The translations under genes and the position numbers were made by a program. This document shows positions 7,367 through 14,414 of a stretch of 14,414 nt of DNA, in pieces (position 1 is the first letter of the stretch; the number at the start of each line of letters is the position of its first letter). Under the pieces are notes generated by a model. That model had not been told where the DNA came from and did no database searches. It saw nothing but the letters and a program-made list of their open reading frames with translations. The DNA lies in the NCBI GenBank assembly GCA_030612495.1, contig JAUWNT010000048.1, forward strand, positions 1 to 14,414, in the 5' to 3' direction. The DNA comes from Candidatus Aminicenantota bacterium (GTDB lineage Bacteria > Acidobacteriota > Aminicenantia > UBA2199).

Positions 7367-8220
7367 TGAGTTTACAAAATATTATAATTAAATTACAAGA
7401 ATTCTGGTCTCAAAATGGTTGTTACATTGCTTCCGGGTATGACACTGAAGTAGGTGCAGGTACAATGACACCTGATACATTCTTCAGAGTTTTAGGGGAA
7501 AAGCCCTGGAAAGTTGCATTTTGGCAGCCTTCAAGAAGACCATGTGATGGAAGATATGCTGAAAACCCAAATAGAGTCCAAAAGCATAATCAGTTTCAGG
7601 TTATCTTAAAACCTACTCCTGATAACGGACAGATCTTATTCTTAAATAGCCTAAATCATTTAGGTATAGATATAAGAAGCCATGATATTAAATTTGATGA
7701 AGACAATTGGGCATCACCGTCAATTGGAGCCTGGGGGGTTGGCTGGCAGATAATGTGTGATGGTTTGGAAATCAGCCAATTTACATATTTTCAACAAGCT
7801 GGAGGTATTGAATTAAATCCGAATTCACTCGAGATAACCTATGGATTAGAAAGATTGGCGATTTTTTTAGATAAAAGGAATAGTATCTATAATTTAAAAT
7901 GGGGACATGATATTTCTTATTCAGAATTAAGAACTAAGGAGGAAAAACAATTTTCAATCTATAATTTTGAGATTGCAAATATAGATTTTCTAAGAAATAT
8001 ATTTGATCAATATAAAAACGAAGCTAAAAAATTAATTGAATCGAACCTATACCTTCCTGCATATGATTATCTTTTAAAATGTTCACACACTTTTAATATC
8101 CTTGATGCAAGAAAAGCAATATCAACCGCTGAAAGAACTACACTGATAAAAACAATGAGAGATCTTTCATCTAAGATTGCAAAAAAATACATCAAAGATA
8201 CAGGGAAAAACAATGAGTGA
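7366..8220 (+). CDS. glyQ: Glycyl-tRNA synthetase alpha subunit
   Basis: This is the catalytic (class II) subunit of the bacterial alpha2beta2 glycyl-tRNA synthetase; it activates glycine with ATP and passes it to tRNA-Gly. The 284 residues are the usual length. Family signatures are LQEFWSQNGCYI (10-21), GAGTMTPDTFFRVLG (30-44), RRPCDGRYAENPNR (57-70) followed by KHNQFQVI, WGVGWQIMCDGLEISQFTYF (123-142), and class II motif 3 EITYGLERLA (156-165). The ATG overlaps the gcvPB stop by one base; only a weak AAGTGA (7357-7362) precedes it, so translation probably depends on ribosomes arriving from gcvPB. It ends 8 nt inside glyS. Its position in a glycine cleavage operon is unusual. Confidence 0.97.
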   Translation: MSLQNIIIKLQEFWSQNGCYIASGYDTEVGAGTMTPDTFFRVLGEKPWKVAFWQPSRRPCDGRYAENPNRVQKHNQFQVILKPTPDNGQILFLNSLNHLGIDIRSHDIKFDEDNWASPSIGAWGVGWQIMCDGLEISQFTYFQQAGGIELNPNSLEITYGLERLAIFLDKRNSIYNLKWGHDISYSELRTKEEKQFSIYNFEIANIDFLRNIFDQYKNEAKKLIESNLYLPAYDYLLKCSHTFNILDARKAISTAERTTLIKTMRDLSSKIAKKYIKDTGKNNE

Positions 8221-10285
8221 TTTTTTATTTGAACTAGGCATTGAAGAAGTACCTGCTTCTGAAATAAAAAACATAGTTTTTCAACTCAAAGATAATTTTC
8301 AACTTAAATTGGATGAAAATTTGGTTAAATTTAAATCAATCGAAACATCTGCTACAAACAGAAGATTTATGATCTATATTTCCGAGATTAGTGAAAAGGC
8401 TGATGATAAAGATGAACAAATTCTAGGACCATCTAAAAAAATATCAATTGATGACAATGGACAACCTACAATTGCTTTAAAAAAATTCATGGAATTCAAC
8501 AATATTGAACTCTCAGATGTTATTGAAATAGAAACTAAAAAGGGACTATACCTTTGCACAAACAAAGTGACTGAAGGTTTAAAAACTCATGATATACTCT
8601 GTAAAATCATCCCTGAAATACTTGGGGAACTAAGATTTTCAAAAACAATGTTGTGGAATGAATCAAGGGTTCCTTTTATAAGGCCAATAAAAAATATTCT
8701 TTGCTTACTTAACAATCAGCTTATTGAATTAGAATTTTCAGGTATTAAGTCTTCAAAATTTATAGACGGGCATATTACTTTATCAGAAAGCTTAATTGAA
8801 ATTAATTCATTCAAAGATTATATAGAACAACTTGGTAAAAATTTTGTAATTGTAAAGGAAAAGGAAAGAGAAAAAAAAATTATAAACGAGATAACTGAAA
8901 TAGAGAATGAGATTGATGTGAATGTGAAAATTGATGACGAAATGCTTAATTACTATATTTACAACAATGAATACCCAGTTGTATTCAAAGGCAATTTTAA
9001 TAAAAAATATTTAAAATTACCCCCTGAAATAATTTCAACATTCATGATAAAAGAAAAGAAGTTACTACCTGTATATGATAAAAATAATAAGATTCTAAAT
9101 ACTTTTGTGGGTGTTTCAAACATTCCTGATGAGAAACGCTTTGTTTCTGATGGTAATGAAAAAGTAATACATGCTACCTTTGAAGATGCAAAATTTTTCT
9201 GGGATAATGATAGAAAAGATAATTTTATTAATTTGAGAGAAAATCTAAAAAAGATAAATTTCCAAAAAAATCTTGGAAACTTTTTTGATAAGACAGAAAG
9301 GCTGCATTATTTAGTTGATTTTTTATTAAAAGAAACAAATAACAATCACATGTGTGAAAATATCAAACAAGCTTCCTATTTGTGCAAAAATGACTTGGTA
9401 ACAAGAATGGTCAGAGAATTTCCTTCATTACAGGGAATAATGGGAGGGCTATATTTAAAGGAAATGAATTCAGAAGAAGATATATGGAAATCTATTTATT
9501 GGCACTATGAACCAAAGGGATTCACTGATAAAAAGTTAGAACATTTTGGAGCTGGAATCCTATCAATTGCAGATAAAATCGATAATATCACCGGGTTCAT
9601 TTCAAAAGGTATAAAAGTCTCCAGTTCAAAGGATCCTTATGGAATAAGAAGAGATGCTAATTCTATAATAAAGGTAATAATTGATTTTGAAATGAATTTT
9701 GATCTTTATAAATTAATTGAACTTGCAGCTGAAAAATTTACTAAAAATAAAGAAGACAAAAAAAAACTTGTAAGCCAATTACAGAAACTATTTCTATCAA
9801 GAATAGAAATTATTTTCAGAGATCTTTTGAATTTTAGATATGATGTAGTTAATTCAATTATAAACACGCATGATATCCTCTCCATTTATAAAAGTTTCTT
9901 AAAAGCAACAGACATTTCAAAAATGGTGGAAACAGATTCAATTGACATACTAATAAGTCTTCATAAAAGACTAAAGAATATAATAAAGGGTTTTAATACT
10001 TTTTTCATATCTGAAGACCTTCTAATGGGAGATGAAGAAAAGATCCTTTTTGAAATTTACAGAGAATCAAAAACCGAGATTGAAAAATTAGCGATTAATA
10101 ACAATTACATTCAAGCATGTTCAAAAATCATTGAGATGAAACCTGTTATAGATAACTATTTCGAAAAAGTTCTTGTAATGGCAGAAGATGATAAAATAAA
10201 GGAGAACAGAATTGCATTATTACAATCTTTGAATGAGCTCTTATCGAAAATCGCAGACTTTTCATTAATAATTGAATCAAATTAA
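8213..10285 (+). CDS. glyS: Glycyl-tRNA synthetase beta subunit
   Basis: The beta subunit binds tRNA-Gly and is essential for charging in the alpha2beta2 enzyme. The 690 residues agree with the family. Visible blocks are FLFELGIEEVPA (4-15), KTMLWNESRVPFIRPI, LCKNDLVTRMVREFPSLQG (390-408), HYEPKG, ADKIDNITGF in the HD-like region, SSKDPYGIRR (471-480), and a helical C-terminal region (about 570-690) like the DALR-type anticodon-binding domain. The start is ATG 8213: family homology begins there and AGGGA (8202-8206) lies 6 nt upstream. An in-frame TTG at 8177 lies deep inside glyQ and has no support. The 8-nt overlap with glyQ points to coupled synthesis of the two subunits. The radA ATG comes 56 nt after the stop. 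Confidence 0.97.
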   Translation: MSDFLFELGIEEVPASEIKNIVFQLKDNFQLKLDENLVKFKSIETSATNRRFMIYISEISEKADDKDEQILGPSKKISIDDNGQPTIALKKFMEFNNIELSDVIEIETKKGLYLCTNKVTEGLKTHDILCKIIPEILGELRFSKTMLWNESRVPFIRPIKNILCLLNNQLIELEFSGIKSSKFIDGHITLSESLIEINSFKDYIEQLGKNFVIVKEKEREKKIINEITEIENEIDVNVKIDDEMLNYYIYNNEYPVVFKGNFNKKYLKLPPEIISTFMIKEKKLLPVYDKNNKILNTFVGVSNIPDEKRFVSDGNEKVIHATFEDAKFFWDNDRKDNFINLRENLKKINFQKNLGNFFDKTERLHYLVDFLLKETNNNHMCENIKQASYLCKNDLVTRMVREFPSLQGIMGGLYLKEMNSEEDIWKSIYWHYEPKGFTDKKLEHFGAGILSIADKIDNITGFISKGIKVSSSKDPYGIRRDANSIIKVIIDFEMNFDLYKLIELAAEKFTKNKEDKKKLVSQLQKLFLSRIEIIFRDLLNFRYDVVNSIINTHDILSIYKSFLKATDISKMVETDSIDILISLHKRLKNIIKGFNTFFISEDLLMGDEEKILFEIYRESKTEIEKLAINNNYIQACSKIIEMKPVIDNYFEKVLVMAEDDKIKENRIALLQSLNELLSKIADFSLIIESN

Positions 10286-10341
10286 TTATTTTATTTATGA
10301 AATTCTTATCATTACCTTTTGCATATAAAAATTTTTAAATA

Positions 10342-11703
10342 ATGAAAGATAAAACCATTTTTGAATGTGTTGAGTGTGGGTATCAAAGTCCAAAATATTA
10401 TGGTAAATGTCCTCAATGTGATAATTGGAATTCAATGATCGAAGTCCAGGAATCTCCAGATGAATTTTCCAATACAAATAAGAAAACCCAGAAACCTATA
10501 AAATTAAATGAAATAGATCAGCTTACAATAAAAAGAAATTTATCAGGTTTAAAAGAGTTTGACAGAGTCCTCGGTGGGGGTATTGTACCCGATTCATCAA
10601 TTCTTATTGGTGGAGAACCAGGTGTGGGGAAATCCACACTCTTATTAGAAGTTTCAGGATTACTTGCTAAAAATGGGAAAAAAATATTGTATTACTCAGG
10701 TGAAGAATCTGCAGCTCAAATCAAGATAAGAGCTGACAGGCTTAAAATAGACTCTGATTTCATCTCTATTTTAACAATGGCAACTCTTGAAAATTTAAAA
10801 AAGGCTGTTCAAGAAGTAAAACCTGACTTTTTAATTATAGACTCAATTCAGACAATTAATTCTAAAAGAGGATCACACATATCAGGTTCGATTTCATCAA
10901 TTAGATTTGTCACATCAGAAATAATTGAACTTGCAAAGACCAATAACATAACTGCTTTTATTATTGGCCATATAACAAAAGATGGTCAAATAGCTGGACC
11001 AAAAACTCTGGAACATATGGTTGACGTTGTTCTATATTTTCAAGGCGAGTTTAAATCTGACATGAGAATTTTAAGAGCAGAAAAAAATAGATTCGGTCCA
11101 GTGAATGAACTTGGTATATTCCAAATGACCTCACAGGGACTCAATTCTGTAAAGGACCCATCTCAGATATTTCTTCAACAAAGTAAATCTTATAACTCTG
11201 GGACATCTATTTTCCCGGTAATGCAAGGCTTTCGCCCAATATTAATTGAAATTCAAGCCCTTGTAACAGAAACCCCCTTTACAGGAAACCCAAGAAGAGT
11301 TTCAGTTGGATTTGATGCTTATAGAATGTCTATGTTAATCTCGATCATTGAAAAAAAACTTAAACTTCCATTTTATAAATCAGATGTATTTATTAACATT
11401 ACAGGCGGCATGAACATAAAAGAAACAGCAGGAGATCTCTCTGTTCTATCAACATTAATTTCAAGTTATAAAAACCTGGTACTACCAGAAGATATAATTA
11501 TAATTGGTGAAGTTGGCCTTACAGGAGAAATCAGACCTGTTAATTTTATTGAAAAAAGGATAAAGGAAGCTCTAAGACAGGGTTTTAATAAATTTATTTT
11601 ACCATCTTTCCAATCAAATTTAGATCATCTTAAGAAAATTTCTATATTCCCTGTTAAAGATATATATGATTTTTACAATAAAATAAAAGAAATCAAAACA
11701 TAG
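10342..11703 (+). CDS. radA: DNA repair/recombination protein RadA (Sms)
   Basis: RadA is a RecA-like DnaB-type helicase that drives branch migration in homologous recombination. The 453 residues match the usual length of about 450-460. In order there is a zinc finger with Cys9, Cys12, Cys23 and Cys26 (CVEC...CPQC), a RecA-like core with Walker A GGEPGVGKST (90-99) and YSGEES, a Walker B-like LIIDSIQT, the RadA-specific KNRFG motif (248-252), and a C-terminal Lon-protease-like domain (about 285-450; GGMNIKETAGDLSVL, GEVGLTGEIRPV). The start at 10342 fits family N-termini, but no Shine-Dalgarno sequence is visible in the AT-rich 56-bp gap, so initiation may be weak or coupled. No promoter was found in that gap, so co-transcription with glyS is likely but unproven. 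Its function is unrelated to glycine. Confidence 0.96.
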   Translation: MKDKTIFECVECGYQSPKYYGKCPQCDNWNSMIEVQESPDEFSNTNKKTQKPIKLNEIDQLTIKRNLSGLKEFDRVLGGGIVPDSSILIGGEPGVGKSTLLLEVSGLLAKNGKKILYYSGEESAAQIKIRADRLKIDSDFISILTMATLENLKKAVQEVKPDFLIIDSIQTINSKRGSHISGSISSIRFVTSEIIELAKTNNITAFIIGHITKDGQIAGPKTLEHMVDVVLYFQGEFKSDMRILRAEKNRFGPVNELGIFQMTSQGLNSVKDPSQIFLQQSKSYNSGTSIFPVMQGFRPILIEIQALVTETPFTGNPRRVSVGFDAYRMSMLISIIEKKLKLPFYKSDVFINITGGMNIKETAGDLSVLSTLISSYKNLVLPEDIIIIGEVGLTGEIRPVNFIEKRIKEALRQGFNKFILPSFQSNLDHLKKISIFPVKDIYDFYNKIKEIKT

Positions 11704-11726
11704 CAAACAATAACAAATAATAATTG

Positions 11727-11736
11727 GCACTAGTGC
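11727..11736. promoter_or_regulatory. Perfect 10-bp palindrome upstream of the barrel-protein promoter
   Basis: GCACTAGTGC is a perfect palindrome in the radA-to-barrel-gene gap, with partial symmetry beyond it (AAT and ATT at the outer edges). It sits 8 bp upstream of the putative -35 at 11745. As RNA it would make only a very weak hairpin, so a DNA-level operator or activator site is more plausible than a terminator. A 10-bp palindrome can occur by chance. Confidence 0.3.
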
Positions 11737-11744
11737 TATTTAGG

Positions 11745-11773
11745 TTGAAACAAATTATTAACTGATATAAAAT
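11745..11773 (+). promoter_or_regulatory. Sigma-70 promoter for the outer-membrane protein genes
   Basis: TTGAAA (11745-11750) is followed after 17 bp by TAAAAT (11768-11773); each matches 5 of 6 consensus bases. An overlapping reading, TGATATAAA (11763-11771), gives an extended -10. The start near 11780 leaves a leader of about 30 nt with AGGAG at 11800-11804. This makes the downstream genes a separate transcription unit from radA. Confidence 0.55.
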
Positions 11774-11811
11774 AGTTTTATGATTTCTAAAAAAAATGCA
11801 GGAGATTTGCT

Positions 11812-12621
11812 ATGTTTAAAAAAGTCATTCTTGTACATTTAATGATAATAATACTCTTTACATGTACTTCAGCTGAAAGAAATAAACATAAAAAAAAGAA
11901 AGATAAAAATAAAGCAATTACTGAAATGACAAAAGATGTCGTTAAATTTATTAAGAAAAAGAGAGTTAATGCAGCTTATGCTATATTTAGTGGTACAACA
12001 ATGAATCTCAATAATTTAAATAGGAATTTATCATATGCTAAATTACCCGAGTTGCCTGAAAAATATTTTAGTTTTGGTTTTGGCGGCCATTTGATAGAGA
12101 AAAGATTTGTTGCAGGTTTAGAATTTCAAAAATCATTATTAAGATCCCACTCAGTATCAAATAACTACAGTTCTGTTTTGACTTTTAAGTATACTCTTGT
12201 TAATTTTGGTTATCTCATATATTCAGGGGAAAAAATAATGATCTATCCAATGGTAGGTGGTGGTTTTGGACACATGAAGCTGTTTAATTCAGACAATACT
12301 ATAGACTCATTTAATGACATTAGTAATTTTATAAACACAAGTGAAGCAAAAAGATATGGTTTTGTTGCTAATTTTGGCTTAGGAATAGATTACTTTATTC
12401 AAATCAAAAAAAACATCAAAAAAAATAAAAAAAGGGGACTTGTCATTGGACTTCGCACAGGTTATCTATTTTCCCCTATTTTAGAAAAGTGGAGAATAAA
12501 CCTGATAAAAGTTTCAGATGGGCCAAAAACAGGAGTCAATGGATTTTATCTTAAGTTTACAATAGGTCTTGAAGGTATGGTTGAAAAATTTATAAGTAGG
12601 TATGTTGATAAAATCAAATGA
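11812..12621 (+). CDS. Putative outer-membrane beta-barrel protein with a lysine-rich N-terminal segment
   Basis: 269 residues, not assigned to a family. Residues 1-21 are a signal peptide (hydrophobic core VILVHLMIIILF, cleavage likely at TSA-ER). A very basic segment follows (residues 23-51, with KHKKKKDKNK and FIKKKR). From about 54 onward there are short alternating aromatic/glycine strands (YFSFGFGGHLI, VAGLEF, LVNFGYLIYSG, YPMVGGGFGHM, GFVANFGLGIDYF, LVIGLRTGYLF, GFYLKFTIGLEG), the pattern of a small outer-membrane barrel like those in the OmpA/OMP_b-brl families. A second lysine-rich patch (199-208) may be a loop. A Cys at 18 lies in LFTC, a poor lipobox, so lipidation is unlikely. AGGAG (11800-11804) is 7 nt before the ATG. 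The next gene begins 31 nt after the stop, suggesting an operon. Confidence 0.75.
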   Translation: MFKKVILVHLMIIILFTCTSAERNKHKKKKDKNKAITEMTKDVVKFIKKKRVNAAYAIFSGTTMNLNNLNRNLSYAKLPELPEKYFSFGFGGHLIEKRFVAGLEFQKSLLRSHSVSNNYSSVLTFKYTLVNFGYLIYSGEKIMIYPMVGGGFGHMKLFNSDNTIDSFNDISNFINTSEAKRYGFVANFGLGIDYFIQIKKNIKKNKKRGLVIGLRTGYLFSPILEKWRINLIKVSDGPKTGVNGFYLKFTIGLEGMVEKFISRYVDKIK

Positions 12622-12652
12622 AAAGATATAACCTAAAGATATTAGATAAAAA

Positions 12653-13777
12653 ATGAGATTTGGGATTTTAATTAAAAAAACAAATATCATACTTATATCT
12701 TTTATATTACTACTTAATTCTCTTTTATACGCAGATTCAGATCTATTCGGATACTTTGAAAACCGCTTTTTCCTTATAAATGATCCTGAAATAAGCTGGA
12801 ATAATATTGATGAGAAATTTGATATTTCAGATTATATGCGTTTGAGGCTAAAATATAAAGCCTCCCCATCAAAAAAGCTAACATTTAATTTAGCAGTTGA
12901 TGTTTATTCTTTTCACGGCACTATGAAATCACCTATGGGGACTTACGATGGCGCAGAAAATTCAGGTAATAACAATGTGAAAATTGATCTAGACAGAGCT
13001 TATATTGATCTTTACTTTAAAAAATTTGATATATCAATTGGCAAACAACGAGTAGCAATGGGTGTTTCTTATCTCTGGGCTCCGCTTGACATTTTTAATA
13101 GGATAAACATTTTTGATCCTAAAGAAGAAAAACCCGGAATAAATGCTTTTAAAACCTATATTCCCATTGGTTCATCATCCAGTTTCACTGGTGTATTTGC
13201 AACTGAAAATGACTTTAGCTCTTCTAAATTCGGTTTTCGAGCCCAAACCCAGATCCTGAGTATAGATACTGGTATAACATTTATTCGTTCAGAATTAATG
13301 GAAACCTCAATATATGGTCTGGACTTAAGAGGTGAAAATTTCATAGGCTGGTGGATTGAGGCTGGATACTTTGCCTCTCCACATAGCAATGATGTAAAAG
13401 TTGTATTGGGTTTTGACTACACATTTCCTATAAAAAACGGTTTATACTGGCTGAATGAATTCTTCTTTGACTCAAGTGGTGAAAAAGATAGTTTTAATTA
13501 TGATTATAATCAGATACTTTCAGGCAATAGGTTTACTTTAGGACAAAAATATCTCTTATCAATGTTCCGTTATAGTTTTTTAAGTTTCCTCTCAACTTCT
13601 ATAACCTATATCTCAAATTTTAGTGATGGAAGCTATATTATAAACCCATCAATTCAATACGAGATCAGCCAGAATATTCTTCTTACATCAGGTTTCTACT
13701 TTCCTTTGGGAAAGAAGGGGGAATTTAAGAAAAATAAAAAAAATCTTTTTTTTATCTGGGTGAAAATAAATTTTTAA
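12653..13777 (+). CDS. Porin-like outer-membrane beta-barrel protein
   Basis: 374 residues. Residues 1-27 are a signal peptide (cleavage LYA-DS). The mature chain alternates polar and hydrophobic residues through many predicted strands (MRLRLKYKA, KLTFNLAVDVYSF, AYIDLYFKKFDISIGKQRVA, FIGWWIEAGYF, LTSGFYF), and ends in WVKINF with a terminal Phe, the usual signal for BAM-dependent insertion. The stretch GKQRVAMGVSYLWAPLDIFN (130-149) resembles the GKQ-W-P-D-N pattern in DUF1302-type and related porin-like proteins; that assignment is tentative. No clear Shine-Dalgarno precedes the ATG (12653), so it may be coupled to the upstream gene, which ends 31 nt before. The ATPase that follows starts 11 nt after the stop, with its ribosome site on the stop codon. 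It may be the outer-membrane part of that transport system. Substrate unknown. Confidence 0.8.
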   Translation: MRFGILIKKTNIILISFILLLNSLLYADSDLFGYFENRFFLINDPEISWNNIDEKFDISDYMRLRLKYKASPSKKLTFNLAVDVYSFHGTMKSPMGTYDGAENSGNNNVKIDLDRAYIDLYFKKFDISIGKQRVAMGVSYLWAPLDIFNRINIFDPKEEKPGINAFKTYIPIGSSSSFTGVFATENDFSSSKFGFRAQTQILSIDTGITFIRSELMETSIYGLDLRGENFIGWWIEAGYFASPHSNDVKVVLGFDYTFPIKNGLYWLNEFFFDSSGEKDSFNYDYNQILSGNRFTLGQKYLLSMFRYSFLSFLSTSITYISNFSDGSYIINPSIQYEISQNILLTSGFYFPLGKKGEFKKNKKNLFFIWVKINF

Positions 13778-13788
13778 AGGAGGTTCTT

Positions 13789-14414
13789 ATGTCTTTAATA
13801 CGACTTGAGAATGTATCTAAAATTTACAAAACAGGTAAGGTCGATTTTCCCGCATTAAAAGAAATATCTTTTTCTATTGATAAAGGAGAATTTTTATCCA
13901 TAGCTGGTCCATCAGGTTCAGGAAAAACAACCATCCTGAACATCATTGGTTGTCTGGATAAACCCTCAGATGGTACTTTATTCTTAAATGATACAGATAT
14001 AAGTTCTAAGAAGAGCAGTGAGCTGGCAAATATTAGACGTTATAATATTGGTTTTATTTTCCAAACCTTTAATCTCATTCCTATTCTTACAGCATTTGAA
14101 AACGTTGAATTCCCATTAATCCTCAAAGGTAATATGAAACAAAAAGAGCGCGAATTATTAGTTGAGGAAATTCTAACAGAAATCGGACTAAAAGATTTTA
14201 TGTATAGAAAACCATCTGAAATGAGCGGTGGGCAACAGCAGAGGGTAGCCATTGCCAGAGCACTTATTAAACAGCCAAAAATGGTTCTTGCAGATGAGCC
14301 AACAGCAAATCTTGATTCAAAAAATGGTAAAGAAATTCTTCAATTAATGCTTAAAATGAATAAGAAAACAAATACCACTTTTATCTTTTCCACCCACGAC
14401 AGAATGGTAATGGA
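13789..14414 (+). CDS. ABC transporter ATP-binding protein, LolD/MacB type (partial, C-terminus off the right edge)
   Basis: 208 complete codons, open at the right edge; family members have about 220-250. It is the cytoplasmic ATPase of an ABC system. Walker A is GPSGSGKTT (40-48), the Q-loop Gln is at 92 (FIFQTFNLIP), the signature is MSGGQQQR (145-152), Walker B MVLADEP (165-171), the D-loop ANLD (173-176) and the switch His203 (STHD). The GCLDKPSDG segment and the FQTFNLIPILTAFENVEFPL segment are typical of the LolD/MacB/FtsE-like group that works with FtsX-type permeases rather than importers. AAAGGAGG (13776-13783) is 5 nt before the ATG and overlaps the stop of the porin-like gene. Context suggests envelope export or lipoprotein/lipid release, with the permease expected downstream. 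LolD versus MacB cannot be decided here. Confidence 0.93.
   Translation, partial: MSLIRLENVSKIYKTGKVDFPALKEISFSIDKGEFLSIAGPSGSGKTTILNIIGCLDKPSDGTLFLNDTDISSKKSSELANIRRYNIGFIFQTFNLIPILTAFENVEFPLILKGNMKQKERELLVEEILTEIGLKDFMYRKPSEMSGGQQQRVAIARALIKQPKMVLADEPTANLDSKNGKEILQLMLKMNKKTNTTFIFSTHDRMVM

Noticed and set aside
8177..8212. Upstream TTG start for glyS inside glyQ
   Set aside because: It adds 12 residues without homology. The ATG at 8213 has AGGGA upstream and begins exactly at the family N-terminus (MSDFLFELGIEEVPA).
11724..11741. TTGGCAC as a -24 element of a sigma-54 promoter before the barrel gene
   Set aside because: The -24 matches, but the -12 position reads CTAT rather than TTGC, and a better sigma-70-type promoter follows at 11745.
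11863..11868. Lipobox (Cys18) making the 269-residue barrel protein a lipoprotein
   Set aside because: The sequence LFTC has Phe at -2 and Thr at -1, unlike normal lipoboxes, and a good signal peptidase I site (TSA-ER) follows.
12618..12656. Short open frame starting ATGA at the end of the first barrel gene
   Set aside because: It has only 12 codons before a stop overlapping the start of the porin-like gene, with no recognisable sequence; at most it could help coupling.

Overview
This window is AT-rich (roughly 30% G+C by eye), gene-dense bacterial DNA. The organism is very likely diderm: several products have signal peptides, two look like outer-membrane beta-barrels (one ends in the usual aromatic C-terminus), and an ABC ATPase of the LolD/MacB type follows them. 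A split P-protein (GcvPA/GcvPB), a two-subunit glycyl-tRNA synthetase and a sigma-54-type promoter fit a deep-branching diderm lineage (for example Spirochaetota, Cloacimonadota or another AT-rich candidate phylum). I cannot fix the phylum from this sequence alone.

Layout. (1) 1-1625, minus strand: an exported FecR-domain protein with an aromatic-rich DUF6600-like region, cut by the left edge. (2) 1629-1787: a regulatory region with a near-consensus sigma-54 promoter for the FecR-like gene and two TGTCCT-type dyads 31 bp apart, the arrangement expected of an enhancer-binding-protein site. (3) 1788-2789, minus strand: an exported TPR protein read from a perfect-consensus sigma-70 promoter (TTGACA, 18 bp, TATAAT). 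(4) 3061-11703, plus strand: gcvT-gcvH-gcvPA-gcvPB-glyQ-glyS-radA, with small gaps or overlaps between the first six genes. (5) 11812-14414, plus strand: a lysine-rich barrel-like outer-membrane protein, a porin-like barrel protein, and the start of a LolD/MacB-type ATPase that runs off the right edge.

How the genes fit together. The central operon encodes the T, H and P proteins of the glycine cleavage system together with both subunits of glycyl-tRNA synthetase. Glycine breakdown and glycine charging are therefore physically coupled; the L protein (dihydrolipoamide dehydrogenase) must be elsewhere. radA (recombination) follows 56 bp later. On the right, the porin-like gene and the ATPase form a tight pair, suggesting an envelope export or lipoprotein/lipid trafficking unit whose permease would lie beyond the window. 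The left-hand genes look like envelope proteins under separate control: sigma-54 for the FecR-like gene and the housekeeping sigma for the TPR gene.

No tRNA, rRNA, CRISPR array, transposase or prophage gene was found. No gene-free stretch exceeds 300 bases. The most interesting signal is the sigma-54/enhancer architecture at 1670-1752; no regulator is encoded in the window.
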